Below the pieces are notes generated by a model. The model made no database searches. It was given only the letters and a program-made list of their open reading frames with translations, and was not told the DNA's origin. Below are positions 14,552 through 25,652 of a stretch of 64,000 nucleotides of DNA, in pieces. Positions within the stretch are counted from its first letter, which is position 1, and each line of letters opens with the position of its first letter. This stretch comes from Ceraceosorus guamensis. Its lineage: Eukaryota; Basidiomycota; Exobasidiomycetes; Ceraceosorales; Ceraceosoraceae. The stretch covers positions 186,001-250,000 of the forward strand of contig NW_020289997.1 in the NCBI RefSeq assembly GCF_003144195.1, given 5' to 3'. The position numbers and the translations under genes are program-made.

Positions 14552-16154
14552 AGTGCAAATTGGTACACTGTGCATCATTGTGACTTTTACTCCTCGTCAA
14601 ATGTCTATCAATGTCTTGTGCTGGTTGCTTGGAATTGAGGTGATGGCTGACAACGCTTGTGCAAAGCACACGCAACTTCGCTGCATGCAAAGCAGTGCAG
14701 TGATTTCCCATCTGAGCCTTTTGCGTTGTTGGATGATCACGAGACAGTGCGCGCCGTGAGATGGTGAATCCAAAATCGTGGATGCATCAAGAATCAAGAA
14801 TCTTGAATCAACAATCGTGAATCGATGATGAAATCACATGAGTCTTGAGGACACGCGCGGCCCGCAAGGTGCTGCACGTGACTGCTCGCCTCGGCGGTAT
14901 CTACATTTTCACGTGAAATCAAGCTTCCAATTTTGTCGGTCGTCAACTCTGACTCCGAAGAAGGTGGCTCGGAGTGTTCGGGGTCTGCAACATGCTCAGC
15001 GCATGGTCGTGTGAGGGGTCACGGTGCTGATGCTTGGGCGTGCTTCCACGCGGTGGAAAGGTGGCATCGTGTGACCACGTTCAATTCGCTTCAAGCAGCT
15101 GACAGGGCACGTTCGCAGACCATCTGTCCGGTCGCGGGCGAACGTGAGCAGGGGGTCGAATTTTGCTTATTATTGGTATACAAAACCCGTTCGGGCACGC
15201 CGCGTCGCGTGCTCTGCCGCGGGCGCAAACCTAGAGGTCCGTGCCCTCGCACAAGTGAACTCCTCTCCGCCCGCGAACGGAGGCGGATATTTGAATTCAT
15301 GCATGACCAACGCGCTTGAACTCGAGCACCCCAAGTTCAAATCCCATTAGCGCGCCCTTTTCGAGGAACCGTTAGAACAACATCTTTACGCGCGCAGCGC
15401 TTTGCTGCTGGCGCGGGCCTGCATGCATTCCACAATCAACGGTCGACTGATGTGGTCGTCGAGTCAAACTGTTGCACACGGTCGCTCATCTCCCCAGCGT
15501 CCTGAGGTCGCACCAGGCTTCACAGGCTTAATTTGGGACGGGTCACACGAACAACGCATCCAGCACTTGCCCACGGAAAGTCTGGGAGGGGAGCATCAGA
15601 GAAGAGATCCTCGCAGTGCCAAGATGTGATCTCTGTGTGTACCTCTTGGGCAGTCGCAAGTCAAGACTTTCCTCAAGAGTCACCATCGGCTCATGCAAGC
15701 TCTATAAAGCAGCTCGCGACCGCTACAGACATCTATGATTCCACCAGCTGGACCACCGCTCTCCGCTGATCGTCGATCTCCTCTCCACCCCTTCATCATC
15801 CCTCCAACGTCCTCGCAAATCGGATTCTGAGATCTGCGTAACACCTGCGTAGACGTTTGCTCAACGACTGTACCACCAGACCTTGCTTCTCTCTTCCGCA
15901 ACTGCCTCATTCATACCTTCTCCCATCATCTTGTGTTTCGTCGAGGCTCTGAGCACATAAAGTCGGACTGTCACTTGCCACCTCTTGCTCGACACGACCC
16001 TCTCGCTGCTTCACCTCGACGCTTAGCCAACCCTACCGAGCTGGCCTGACCTCCTCGCTGTGATTGCAAACTTCAAATTCAGTCAGCCACAACCGCAAGT
16101 CGCCGCTGATAATCGCCTCATACCAAACCACAAACTCATCCACCCGTCCGAGTC
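14552..16154. other. intergenic stretch with UDP-glucose dehydrogenase promoter and leader
   Basis: No convincing gene. A cluster of GAATCAAGAATC/GAATCGTGAATC words lies at 14786-14826. A TATA-like TATAAAG at 15703-15709 is followed by roughly 430 nt of CT-rich, ATG-poor sequence running to the dehydrogenase start, suggesting a long 5' leader. Confidence 0.5.
15703..15709 (+). promoter_or_regulatory. possible TATA box of the UDP-glucose dehydrogenase gene
   Basis: TATAAAG, 446 nt before the ATG. The downstream DNA is pyrimidine-rich, as in fungal leaders. Position alone supports it. Confidence 0.35.
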
Positions 16155-17984
16155 ATGGCTCCTACCGCGACGTCGCACTCCCCAATGTTACCATTCAGCG
16201 CGCCTGATCAGGCGCTAGCTCCCATCCGGCGTATATGCTGTGTGGGAGCAGGTTACGTAGGAGGACCGACGTGTACGGTCATAGCCCTCAACTGCCCATC
16301 CATCATCGTTACCATCGTCGATGTCAATCCTGACCGTATTGCAGCTTGGAACAGTCCTCCGGACGAGGAGGGCAACCTGTCAAATTTGCCAGTCTACGAG
16401 CCTGGGTTGGCAGAAGTGGTCAAGCAGTGCAGAGGCAGAAACTTGTTCTTCAGCACTGATATCGATGCAGCCATAGAACAAGCTGACTTGGTCTTCGTCA
16501 GCGTCAATACACCTACCAAAAAGAGCGGAATGGGTGCCGGCTTTGCAGCCGATCTGCAGTGAGTTGGAGAGCTTGCTGACGTCTGTCCCTCGCAATTGCA
16601 AGGCTGACGAGAGATCAAATGCCGTCGCTTGTCCATTCATCTTGCCTAGCTATGTTGAGGCGTCTACACGCCGCATTGCTGCAGTGTCTACTTCCTCCAA
16701 AATCATTGTAGAGAAGTCGACTGTGCCATGTCGAACGGCCGCGTCTATGCGTACCATCTTGGAGTCCAACAGTCGACCTGGACTTCGTTTTGATATTCTC
16801 TCCAATCCAGAATTCTTGGCAGAAGGAACTGCGATCTCCGATCTGCAGAATCCTGATAGAGTGCTGATTGGCAGCTTGGACACGAGTGCAGGTCGAATTG
16901 CTGCCGCTCGCCTGGCCTCCGTCTATGAGCATTGGGTGCCTCAATACCGAATCTACACAACGGGTCTGTGGAGCTCTGAGCTCAGCAAGCTGGTAAGTCT
17001 CTGCTACGCGACCGCATTTCCCCATGTCGTTGCCTCCACGAGCTGATCAAGCCTCTATCTTGAACTCACAGGCGGCCAATGCTCTCCTTGCGCAGCGCAT
17101 CTCCTCCGTCAATGCCATGGCTGCCATTTGCGAGGCGACTGGGGCGGACGTCAACGAAGTTGCCCATGCGTGCGGTCTGGATGCTCGTATCGGACCCAAA
17201 TTTCTGCGAGCCAGCGTAGGATTCGGCGGTTCTTGCTTCCAAAAGGATATTCTTAACCTCGTCTACCTCAGCGAGTCTCTCAACCTGCCTCAAGTTGCCG
17301 AGTATTGGAAGCAGGTGAGCAGCGATGCACCCACGCACAGCCGAGAGCATGTCAATTTGGCTCACATTCTGCGTTCGTCGCTCGCGCAATGCAACAGGTC
17401 ATTACGATGAACGAATGGTCCAAAACTCGGTTCTCAAACAAGGTGGTGAGCACCCTCTTCAACACCATCACCGAGAAGCGCATAGCCGTGCTCGGCTTCG
17501 CCTTCAAGAAGAACACTGGAGATACGCGCGAATCTGCTGCTATCACTTTGTGCAGGAACTTTAGACAGGAGAGAGCAAAGGTGGTCATTTACGATCCCAA
17601 AGTTCCACAATCTCAAATCTATCTCGATCTTACCGAGCCTGGCGTGGTGGATGACCGCGAAGCTGGTGAGCGATGCAACGCTCGAGCGAATAAACTTCAA
17701 CATGACGAAATTGACGTGCTCTTCTTTGTTCTGCAGTGCGCCAACAGGTGACGATTGCATGTTCTGCCCTCGAGGCTTGTGCCGGAGCAGAGGCCGTCGT
17801 TATCGCGACGGAATGGGACGAATTCAAACACTTGGACTGGAGAAAGGCATACCAGATCATGTCCAAGCCCGCCTTCGTGTTTGATGGGCGCGGCATCGTC
17901 GATGCCAAGGCTTTGAGAGCCATCGGTTTCAAGGTTCACTCTGTCGGGAAGGGCCCCGAAATCGTTGATCCTATCTGGAGCTGA
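16155..17984 (+). CDS. UDP-glucose 6-dehydrogenase
   Basis: Oxidises UDP-glucose to UDP-glucuronate with two NAD+, supplying UDP-glucuronate and, by decarboxylation, UDP-xylose for surface glycans; cytosolic. Exons 16155-16558, 16650-16992, 17072-17314, 17398-17665, 17737-17984 give 501 residues, close to the family size. NAD-binding GAGYVGGPT (31-39) follows a short N-terminal tail; further landmarks are [25 protein letters not shown], the [15 protein letters not shown] helix, the catalytic Cys304 in [10 protein letters not shown], and [11 protein letters not shown] plus ATEWDEF of the C-terminal domain. All key residues are intact. In basidiomycetes such as Cryptococcus this enzyme (Ugd1) is needed for capsule and wall integrity; a similar role here is inference. 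It converges on the carboxypeptidase gene, 462 nt away. Confidence 0.95.
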
Positions 17985-18446
17985 TTTTCTTTTTGGCTAC
18001 CCGCCAGTCCTCGCACGTTTGCCTCCTTCATCCTCCTTCCGTCTAATCGTCACTTATCGTCTACGCCCGAATCGCTGTAAAGATGCTCGCAACGAATATC
18101 ACGCTATACACCAAGACATGACGACTGCAGGAAACTTGCACCTGGCGGAGCAGCTGCGAGACAAGCATCGAATTTCCATCGTCGACAAAAAGATTGAATC
18201 TGCAATGGTGGTGATGTAGGTAAAGTGCTTGTCCTCGACCGAGCGCAACATGCTGGACTCGGGAGAACGCAGGGAGTGGAGATGTGCAGGGAGAAGGAAG
18301 GGCATTGAATCGTCCTTGATTCCACGAACAGACGTGCGGGGGCATTTGGGTTCGACGTGAGAACGAGCAAAGCACTGCATGAGCACGCAATCAAGGAGTG
18401 TCTCCTTGGTGCGCTTCGCATCTTGGCAAGTTGGGCTATGGCACCT
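17985..18446. terminator. shared 3' region of convergent genes
   Basis: Non-coding DNA between the dehydrogenase stop and the carboxypeptidase stop; both 3' UTRs must lie here. No clear poly(A) signal or other structure is seen. Confidence 0.4.
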
Positions 18447-20525
18447 TTATACACCTGGCAAAGCCAATGCCGCTTCGGGAATTTGACCCAGCAAGTACTT
18501 TTGCAGCTTGAAAGCGGTGGGTGGGTCGTCTTGCGGGCTGCAGAATTGTGGGTGGAGCTGGGTCAGCATGCGTCCTGGCGCTTCGCCGAGCTCGCGATGT
18601 GTCGAGTCAAACTCACATCATGTGGCCGCTGTTGATGACCTCGACAAAGGTGAGGCCTCTCTCTGTGTGGAAAGTGCCCGCCTTGGTGCCATTGACGGTG
18701 AGCAGGGACTGGTTGGGCTTTCTTTGGAAGCCCTGCTTGCCGTTCCACGTGGTATTCTGAATGGCGAGAGCGCTTCCTTGAGCAATGAGGACGTAATCCC
18801 TGAGTCCGTGCTGGATCACGTTGCGCTTAGCTGGCGACTTTTCAATCGCGCGCTTAAGCACACCGCTCTCGGATGGTCCGGGCGACGTGTCGCCGTCTCC
18901 CAGGAAGGGACCTTGCGGCGTGCACTCGTACCAAGTGATTGAGGGATCAGCGTGGATGGCCTTCTTGAGCCCCTTGATGTCGTTGATGACGTTCATTGGG
19001 CTGGGCTCAAGCTTGTCGGGAGGGAAGCCAAGAGCATCGCTGACGCCGGGGCACTGAGCGTACGGCGGGCTGACATCGTACACGTTGAAACAAGCGTTGA
19101 GATCGGTCGCAGTCGTCAAGATTTCGGTCCAGGGAGAGAATTCAGTCCTGTTCCACTTCTTGGGAATCGGCAGAGGACCGGGAGGAGGGTACACGAGGTG
19201 CTTCTTCACGTAGTCCTTGATCCCATTTGCTTCCGCCTTCGATTCGAGCTCAGCGATGTACGAGTCGTTGAAGTGGAAGAGCTTCTGGTGAGCCTTGGCA
19301 AACTCAATGGCGGGCAAGTCCTCGGTGATCGGGTCTTCTGCAAAGGATGGGTCGTTGATGCCGAAACCTTGAAGGTTGATGCCAGCCTTCTTGGCAGTCT
19401 TGTCGGCGTAGATGTAGTCGCTCATGTAAGGAATGTACTTTCCGCTGCAGATGCAGACGCCAGGCATTAGCTGTGACATTCGATGCACGGGTGGGCACGA
19501 AGCAGCCGACTTACGCATAGCTCTCTCCAGTCAGCCAGAACTTCTTGCCGTGCAGGTTATCGAATGTCTTGAAGAAGTTCTTGAGGAAGCCAGTGAACTC
19601 TCTCGCGACATCGACTTCATTCGTAATGTCGCTTTTGCCCTTGGTCAATCCTACGGTGACAGGCTGTTCCACCCAGAGCACCCAGCTGAGCCTGGTCCAG
19701 CTCCAGGGATTCTTTTCGACCTTGGTAGAGTTGAAGGGGAATTTGAATGGTCCATTCTCTTGGAACAATCCTTCGAGAGATGAGCAACCAGGTCCACCAT
19801 TCAGCCAGACCACCACGTCATCGTGACCCACTCCTTCGGAAGGAGGAAAAAGCCAGAAGAAGAGCTGGTTGGGATCGTCCTTCTTGTTGGTGATGGGTAG
19901 ATTGCCAGCCCAGGACTTGCCCAAGGAAAAGGGAATACCGGGAACGCGATCAGCAACGGCAAAGTCTGTGTGCGGAAAGCATTGCGCCAGCAGAGAGAGG
20001 GCAATGTGAGAGGTGTGAGCTTAAGGCAGACGTGATGGTCGCACATCGCGCCAAATGACAATAATGCTGCAAGGTATGCCACGCTAGCTTTAGGCCGTGA
20101 CGAACGGGCGCAGACATGATTTGATGTTGATGTTGCACCTATAGCTGCTCTGATCGCACATCGGCCCGCCTTTGCCCGGGCAAAAGAATCGAAAAGCAAG
20201 GGCATGTGCCAACGTGATGTGAGAGAGCGACGCAGAGGCGCCAGCAATCGCACAGGCCGCACCTGCCGTGCAACGTGCCTGCCGTTTGTGCGTAGCAACC
20301 TTCACTCGTACGACGAGAGCTTGCACGGCAGCGTGCACACACACTCCTTTGCCGCGCTTCTTCTCGCGCAATCACATTCGTGGAGGAGCTTGTCGCAAAC
20401 TCACCAGACGGTTTCTTGCCGGTGGCCCTTCCGACTAGATCTGAGGCGGAAGAAGGAGCGGCGATGACTTGAGAGACGGCCAGGGCGCTGGTCAGCCCAA
20501 GCAGGCACAGCTGGGCAAACCTCAT
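18447..20525 (-). CDS. serine carboxypeptidase (S10 family), secretory
   Basis: Exons (minus strand) 20525-20405, 19965-19515, 19444-18617, 18537-18447 give 496 residues. S10 enzymes remove C-terminal residues from peptides in the vacuole or outside the cell. The N terminus MRFAQLCLLGLTSALAVS is a signal peptide, probably cleaved after VIAA. Conserved blocks: WLNGGPGCSS (oxyanion region), LTGESYAGKYIP with catalytic Ser about 189, HGLRDYVLIAQG with the Asp about 407, and NSGHMIPQ with the His about 465. Many N-glycosylation sequons (NST, NDS, NRT, NTT, NQS, NGT) fit a secreted glycoprotein. No C-terminal membrane segment, so it is not Kex1-like. The first intron is 439 nt, far longer than the others (70-79), and could hide a small exon of the propeptide. 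Confidence 0.9.
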
Positions 20526-20762
20526 CCTAGCAAGTTGAGTTTGGGGGAAGGGGTATATGCAGAGTGCTGGGAGGCCGATTCGAGGCAGTGCTCTGAGCGC
20601 TCGACGTATGCGAGAGGCGGGATGGACGCTGCAAGGAAGAAAGAGAGGATGTCGAAGGGGGGATGCTGGAGGGGGATTTGACTTGAAAGGGCTCCTTGGG
20701 AGAGAAGGGGAAGGCGTATGGTGAGACGTCAGATGATGGCATGTCAAGCCGTGATTGTCTTG

Positions 20763-20772
20763 GTATATATAC
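20763..20772 (-). promoter_or_regulatory. possible TATA box of the carboxypeptidase gene
   Basis: GTATATATAC core about 240 nt upstream of the start codon on the minus strand. Suggested only by sequence and position. Confidence 0.3.
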
Positions 20773-21302
20773 ACACACATGCGAAGCACCATGAGCACCT
20801 GTACGACCCGAAGCTAAGCCTGTGAGATAAGACATCGTTCACACGAGCTGCGACGTCAAATCAGTCGTGCGTCCATTCACGATTCGTGATTGCATGTGCA
20901 CTCACATCACACAGCATTGAAGGCAGTTGACGAGAGGTGAGTTGACCACATACATGCAGCTTCAGCAGCAGCAGCAGCACAGTCTCTCCTATAGGCGTAG
21001 CAGAGAGAGGATTTCATCATGACGAGTCCCACGTCCTTTGCGCGTACGTGCTGCTGGAAGGATCGCGCGCCACGATCCTTGAACAGACCACCGGCAAAGG
21101 TTGTTTAATGCTGTGGAGCCATGGGGTAGGCAGCACAGAAGAGGAGACGGATTATCGCAGCTTAACCACACATATGCAGCAAGCGCATCAGGGGTCGGAC
21201 CAAATGCCGATCCGACGGCAAACGTCCCTTTCAATTAAAGCGCGGCTTGAGGTGCTGCTAGGTGACTTGCGCAGTGCTGCGCGCTGCGTGCTGCATGCGC
21301 TT

Positions 21303-21326
21303 CTGCTGCTGCTGCTGCTGCTGCTG
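21303..21326. repeat. (CTG)8 microsatellite
   Basis: Eight perfect CTG triplets in intergenic DNA. A second run of six lies at 21511-21528. Confidence 0.9.
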
Positions 21327-21510
21327 TTGGATACGCGTCGCCGAATGGCTGCACGACGCGAAGCGCCGCATAGGGAATCTCGAGTCGCAACCAACCTCCA
21401 CCACCTTTGTGGTTGCTTCCTCGCTGCGTTCCTTCTTGCAGAGCGCTGTGAGATTGCGCAGACCGGCGGCATGCATGCTGCGGGGATGCAGCTGCGATTG
21501 CGCCTGCTAG

Positions 21511-21528
21511 CTGCTGCTGCTGCTGCTG
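21511..21528. repeat. (CTG)6 microsatellite
   Basis: Six perfect CTG triplets in intergenic DNA, about 185 nt beyond the larger (CTG)8 run. Confidence 0.85.
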
Positions 21529-23084
21529 CAGTCTGAGTGAGAAGCAGGCAGGGTCAGCGCGATGACAAGCATATATGGCGTACAGCAGCAGCTACATAGA
21601 TGATGAGCAACAAGTCACCATTAAGTCTCTGGAACTTTGGTATGAATCATCATCATGTGATGATGTGGCGCTAGAGAAAGCACTTTGTCCCTGCTGCTGC
21701 TGTCGGGTCTCTTGCCCTGAGTCACGAGTGCAGCAGCAAAGCGGCTTTACGGCTCGCTTTCCGCCTGCGACTGCGTGTGTGATGCTGATGTTCGATGGAT
21801 TGACTTGCTGAACGCTGTTGCTGCTGTTGTCGAACTGCATCTCTTGAATGGCTTGCGTGAGTCGGCCCACGGCGCACGCATCTTCAGCCCAAACTCGTCG
21901 TCAGCTTCGATAGGCGAATGTCTCGCTCCAGCATGGCGACATTCGGTTGTTTGCTTGACATGATTGTCTATGGGAATCGTGAATGTGCTCGATGGCAGCA
22001 GATCGAGAGACCACACTTGAGGCTTCGAGTCTGGAATGATGATCGAGATGAGACAGCATCATCATTCATTCGAACGAGCCATGACACTTTCACCCTTTGC
22101 CAACGTCGAGCACCTATTATAGACCTGCAGGATGTGCACGTCGCGGATCCTCGTGCGGCAGGGGCCGCTCCGCCATGCGCCATCTAATGAGCCATGAGCT
22201 AGCTGATTCTAACAACCGCCGGGCCGCGCACATATCACGGTCAGCAAGAGCATACGCGGACGGACGGACGTGGCGACAAGCTCAGAGTGGCTGATTTTCA
22301 AATTCAAGCTCGGCTCAGCCCAGCTTGCCCGCAATGTATGCAACGACGAACGGCCCACTTTCCGTCGTGCCTCTACGTAGCGGCCCCGGTCTGTTCGCGT
22401 CGCTAGCTACTTTCGACTTATACACAAACGTACATTCACCGCCCAAGATTCACACGTCGGTGACCCCACGAGTAATTGCTTCTCTCGAGGCGAAGACTAT
22501 GTAATGTTCGAGCGCCTCGACAGCAGTAGTAGTAGTGTATCAGCTCCGGGATAGTTTGAGTCAAGAGTGCATGTGTCAGGGTGAGAAGGGCTCAGCAGAA
22601 CCGATGATGAATGCAGACCAGCTAGATCATCCACCTTGATTTGATTGTGATGCACAGCTTCCTATAGGCTCTTCCTCTTCTTCCTGCCGCTGGGATCGAG
22701 AAGTGAGTCTGCTGGTGCATGCATGGATGTGCGTCGGCGACTACGCGTGCGGGGGAACCCCGCGGCCTCCGCATTTCGTTTGTATTACGTAGCGATTGTA
22801 TTCAAGATTCTTGGTTGTATTCTTGGTTGGCGTGACGCTCGAATCAAGAATTCAAGATTCAAGATTGAATCCCGATCACATCCAGGCGCGATACTGTGCC
22901 GTGCATGCGTGGCGGGGAGAGCGCGCGGCGCGGCGCTCCCACGTGTTCGGTGAGAGCCCGCAAGTGCACGTCTCGAATTCAAAATTGTTCAATCTTCAAC
23001 AATATTGAGCACCTGCAATTTGAATCAAAATCAAGAACGAAAAGGCGAGTTGAAGATGATGTATGTAGTTATCGTATTCACAGT

Positions 23085-23093
23085 TATATAAAG
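23085..23093 (+). promoter_or_regulatory. possible TATA box of the NC2-alpha gene
   Basis: TATATAAAG 421 nt before the start codon, followed by a CT-rich region (about 23190-23470) of the kind seen in fungal leaders. Confidence 0.35.
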
Positions 23094-23505
23094 CTGGCTC
23101 CGTGGCGCGTTCGCGCTCCGCGTGGCGTGGATGGATCATATATGGCTGCTTCTCCATGTGCATCGGGGCAGAACGTCGACGATCCAAAAGTTACAAGGTT
23201 ACTGCTTCCAGACCTTGGTCCATCTCGTCAACAACGACAACACAACCTCTTCAGCTGGTCTCCACGGAGCATCAGCACCGCTTGCCGTGCTGGGCAGAGC
23301 CAACATTTCCTGTCTCTGCTCGCTCTCCCCATCCTTCACGACCCCAACACTGCCCCGCTCTTCAGCGACGGCACATCGTCTTTCCGCTCCAGCACCTTCA
23401 TTCTCTTTGCCCTTCTCGCAGTCACGCTCGTCTCCACTTTGCGACGCTCCACTTTCTCACCTCGGGTTGGCTCGAGCGCCATTCCCACTGACCCGCGCCA
23501 ACAAA

Positions 23506-24211
23506 ATGGGTCGCAAAAGCAACACGACGAAGTTTCCGGTGGCTAGGATAAAGAAGATTATGCAGTCTGATGAAGAGGTTGGTAAAGTGGCTGCTGCTAC
23601 ACCTGTTGCTGTATGTGAGTGTACAGCAGCTACCCGTAGCTGCTCGGTCTGGGCGAGCATGGAACAAGCGAGCAAAGGGGTGTTTATTGGAGAAGCGTCG
23701 GGTGACAGGATTTCCTGGGCGCGTAGGGCGATCGAATGCTGATCAGACCCGCACGCTTATTCCGATCCCCTCACCGTGTCTTCACATGGGCTGGAAATCG
23801 CTGCCTTGCTGCTCCCGCCTGTGCTCAGCCAAGGCTTTGGAACTCTTCATGGCAGAATTGCTGGGAACAGCAGTGACGGAAGCGAGGAGCAGAGGTTCGA
23901 AAAGGGTCTTGCCTGGTCATTTGTGAGTCCCTCCAGCGCGCCAATACGTACCCAACGTGGCTTTTCCGGAGGAATTGACAATTGTCTGAACCGTCGACTC
24001 GACGCACTTTAGGAAAGCGGCAGTGCAAGCGAACGAGCGATTAGATTTCTGCAAGGACATTTGCGCCAGCGCACCGGACGTGCCAGCTGCGGACGTTGCC
24101 GGACCATCATCAACTAGTAGTGGCGCGCTCAAGACTTTGAGGGGAGATGAAGATGCAGCAGATTCGAATGGAAAAAAGAAGCGCAGGAAAAAGGAGGATT
24201 CGCGTGATTGA
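23506..24211 (+). CDS. BUR6: negative cofactor 2 alpha subunit (NC2-alpha, Bur6/DRAP1)
   Basis: Exons 23506-23614, 23829-23922, 24013-24211 (introns 214 and 90 nt) encode 133 residues. NC2-alpha pairs with NC2-beta (Ncb2) through an H2A-type histone fold and binds TBP on DNA, repressing or tuning RNA polymerase II transcription. The fold covers about residues 8-85: FPVARIKKIMQSDEEVGKVA, then SKALELFMAELL, then LPGHLKAAVQANERLDFCKD. The phrase KIMQSDEEVGKVAAATPV is closer to NC2-alpha than to the related Dpb3/CHRAC proteins. The C-terminal tail ends in a basic cluster (KKKRRKKE), probably a nuclear localisation signal. Single-base codon splits at both introns (T|CC, TT|G) restore the family frame exactly. 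Confidence 0.9.
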
Positions 24212-24318
24212 AGGGGAGCGGCATCTCCCTCGCTCGAGTTCATCTGCGCTCATGTACACCTAATCGCGGTCAAGTACTAGTAGCAGCAATATGTATCAAT
24301 AGCGCAAGCTGCGCCAGA

Positions 24319-25255
24319 TCAGAGCGCCTTGATGAGACACATGGCGTCATCGAGCAGCTTGTCCAGCTGGGCATGGTCGTACACGTCTGGATAGCACGCT
24401 GCGGCGACCGATGTGAGCAAGAGGTGGACCATGTGAGCAATGTGGCCAATCTTCAATCGCGCGGCATACGCTCACCCGAAGCGTGCAAATGGCCGCCCAA
24501 CGACCAGTAATGCACGTAGAAGAAGGGCGCAACGAGGCGGAGGTGAGGAGCAAAAGAGTCGATGACAACGTGCTCTTTGCCATCCAAGATAGGATGAGAG
24601 GTCTGGATGAGATCTTCGATCACTCCGACGTTCGAAATTTGGAAAGCGTGAGGGCTTGCGGTAGGAGGAAGCTGGTCACCTGCCATGCCTGCCGCGCGCA
24701 CCACGGCATCGGGATAATGACCAATCGTAGAGGTTTCGCAAGCTGGACGCGTACTCTTTGGTCAGTCTTTGGGCAAAGATTGGAAGCACCTCTTCCGGCG
24801 TATGATCGGAGAGCTCGCATAAGTCCAGAACGATCGCAAAGGCCGTGATTGCACAGCCGATGCATTCCCTCCGATAAGGTTGCTTGTACCATCGCCTTTG
24901 ATCGACCTAGAAGAGGGGAGACGAGTGGTCAGCAATACCTTTGCAATCGTGCCGGTGATCGAATGCAATGCTGCGCCGCCGCCATCTCGCCACTCACGTG
25001 CACTGGAAAGAGGACAAAGTTTTTGTGTTTCCATTCGCCGGCGAGCTTGTCGCGGAAGGAGCCATGCTGGTTGGATGCTTGGACAAGCACGGCTAGCCGA
25101 AGGGCCGCATCGCGAAGGCTGCGCCAATCGTCGCTCCAAGCTTCTTTGCCGACGTGAACACTTGCCGAGATTCGGCGACGCTCAACTTTCTTACACGGCG
25201 ATGGCTTTTGCCCAAGATGCTCGGCGCTGCACGAACTGGAGCGGGCGGAAAGCAT
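24319..25255 (-). CDS. unrecognised spliced gene; 5' end and one internal join unresolved
   Basis: A minus-strand protein not recognised. Clear coding pieces: about 25133-24998 (DDWRSLRDAALRLAVLVQAS...), intron 24997-24907, then from 24906 VDQRRWYKQPYRRECIGCAI and HTPEEVLPIFAQRLTKEYAS, then ETSTIGHYPDAVVRAAG through FAPHLRLVAPFFYVHYWSLG, intron 24475-24399, and a last exon 24398-24319 ending CLIKAL. Between about 24780 and 24740 the frame shifts by one base, and no ordinary intron bridges it: either a very short or non-canonical intron or a real one-base shift. A further join near 25195-25134 (GTAAGA donor, GGAG acceptor) would link FVQRRASWAKAIAV upstream. The true start may lie beyond 25255. 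The protein looks helical and soluble. It is followed by, and on the same strand as, the ARMH3-like gene. Confidence 0.5.
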
Positions 25256-25652
25256 TCGTGATTGACAAAGTTTGATTGCTCAGTGCGATGCAATTCATCA
25301 GGTCGCACACATCACCTTCTCTCACCTGCAGCAACCGCGGGGATAGGCTCGAAAGTCACGCGTCAAGCCATCCCCAAGATTCGCGCTCTGAAAGTGCCGA
25401 GTGTCCGGGCTTGCTCGGTCCGCGCGCTCGAGAGCCAAACAGGACGTGGATCTGCTGGTGCCTGAGTGATCTGCTTGGGCACCAGTCACAAGTCCTTCTC
25501 GCATGGAACAATCACGAATGGTGACTGACCAAGGCCAAGCAAGACGCGCGAAGCCTCTTTGGTGTATGCGTGACAATCGGGGCTAACAGTTGACATTGGC
25601 TTTTGCTGGAGGTATATACTCTTCACTTCTCAGCGCTCAATGGCCCCTCTGT
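25256..25652. other. short intergenic stretch, may hold upstream exon
   Basis: Lies between the end of the ARMH3-like gene and the unrecognised minus-strand gene. A good donor (GCAG|GTGAGAG on the minus strand near 25323) hints at a 5' exon of the latter, but no start codon could be joined to it. Confidence 0.35.

Larger units (their letters stand above)
20526..23505. other. 3 kb gene-free stretch with CTG runs
   Basis: Lies between the divergent carboxypeptidase and NC2-alpha genes. No frame resembles a protein. It holds eight CTG at 21303-21326, six CTG at 21511-21528, and a cluster of ATTCAAGATTC/GAATCAAGAATTC words at 22800-22870. Possible TATA boxes occur at each end (TATATATAC near 20763-20772 for the minus gene; TATATAAAG at 23085-23093 for the plus gene). 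Confidence 0.55.

Noticed and set aside
14933-15319. 128-codon plus-strand frame
   Set aside because: Amino-acid make-up is that of random GC-rich DNA, no family match, and overlapping frames exist on the other strand.
15290-15362. GTTCAAATCCC followed by CCCTTTT, like a tRNA B box and terminator
   Set aside because: The T stem does not pair (CCAAG against CCCAT) and no matching 5' acceptor strand is found.
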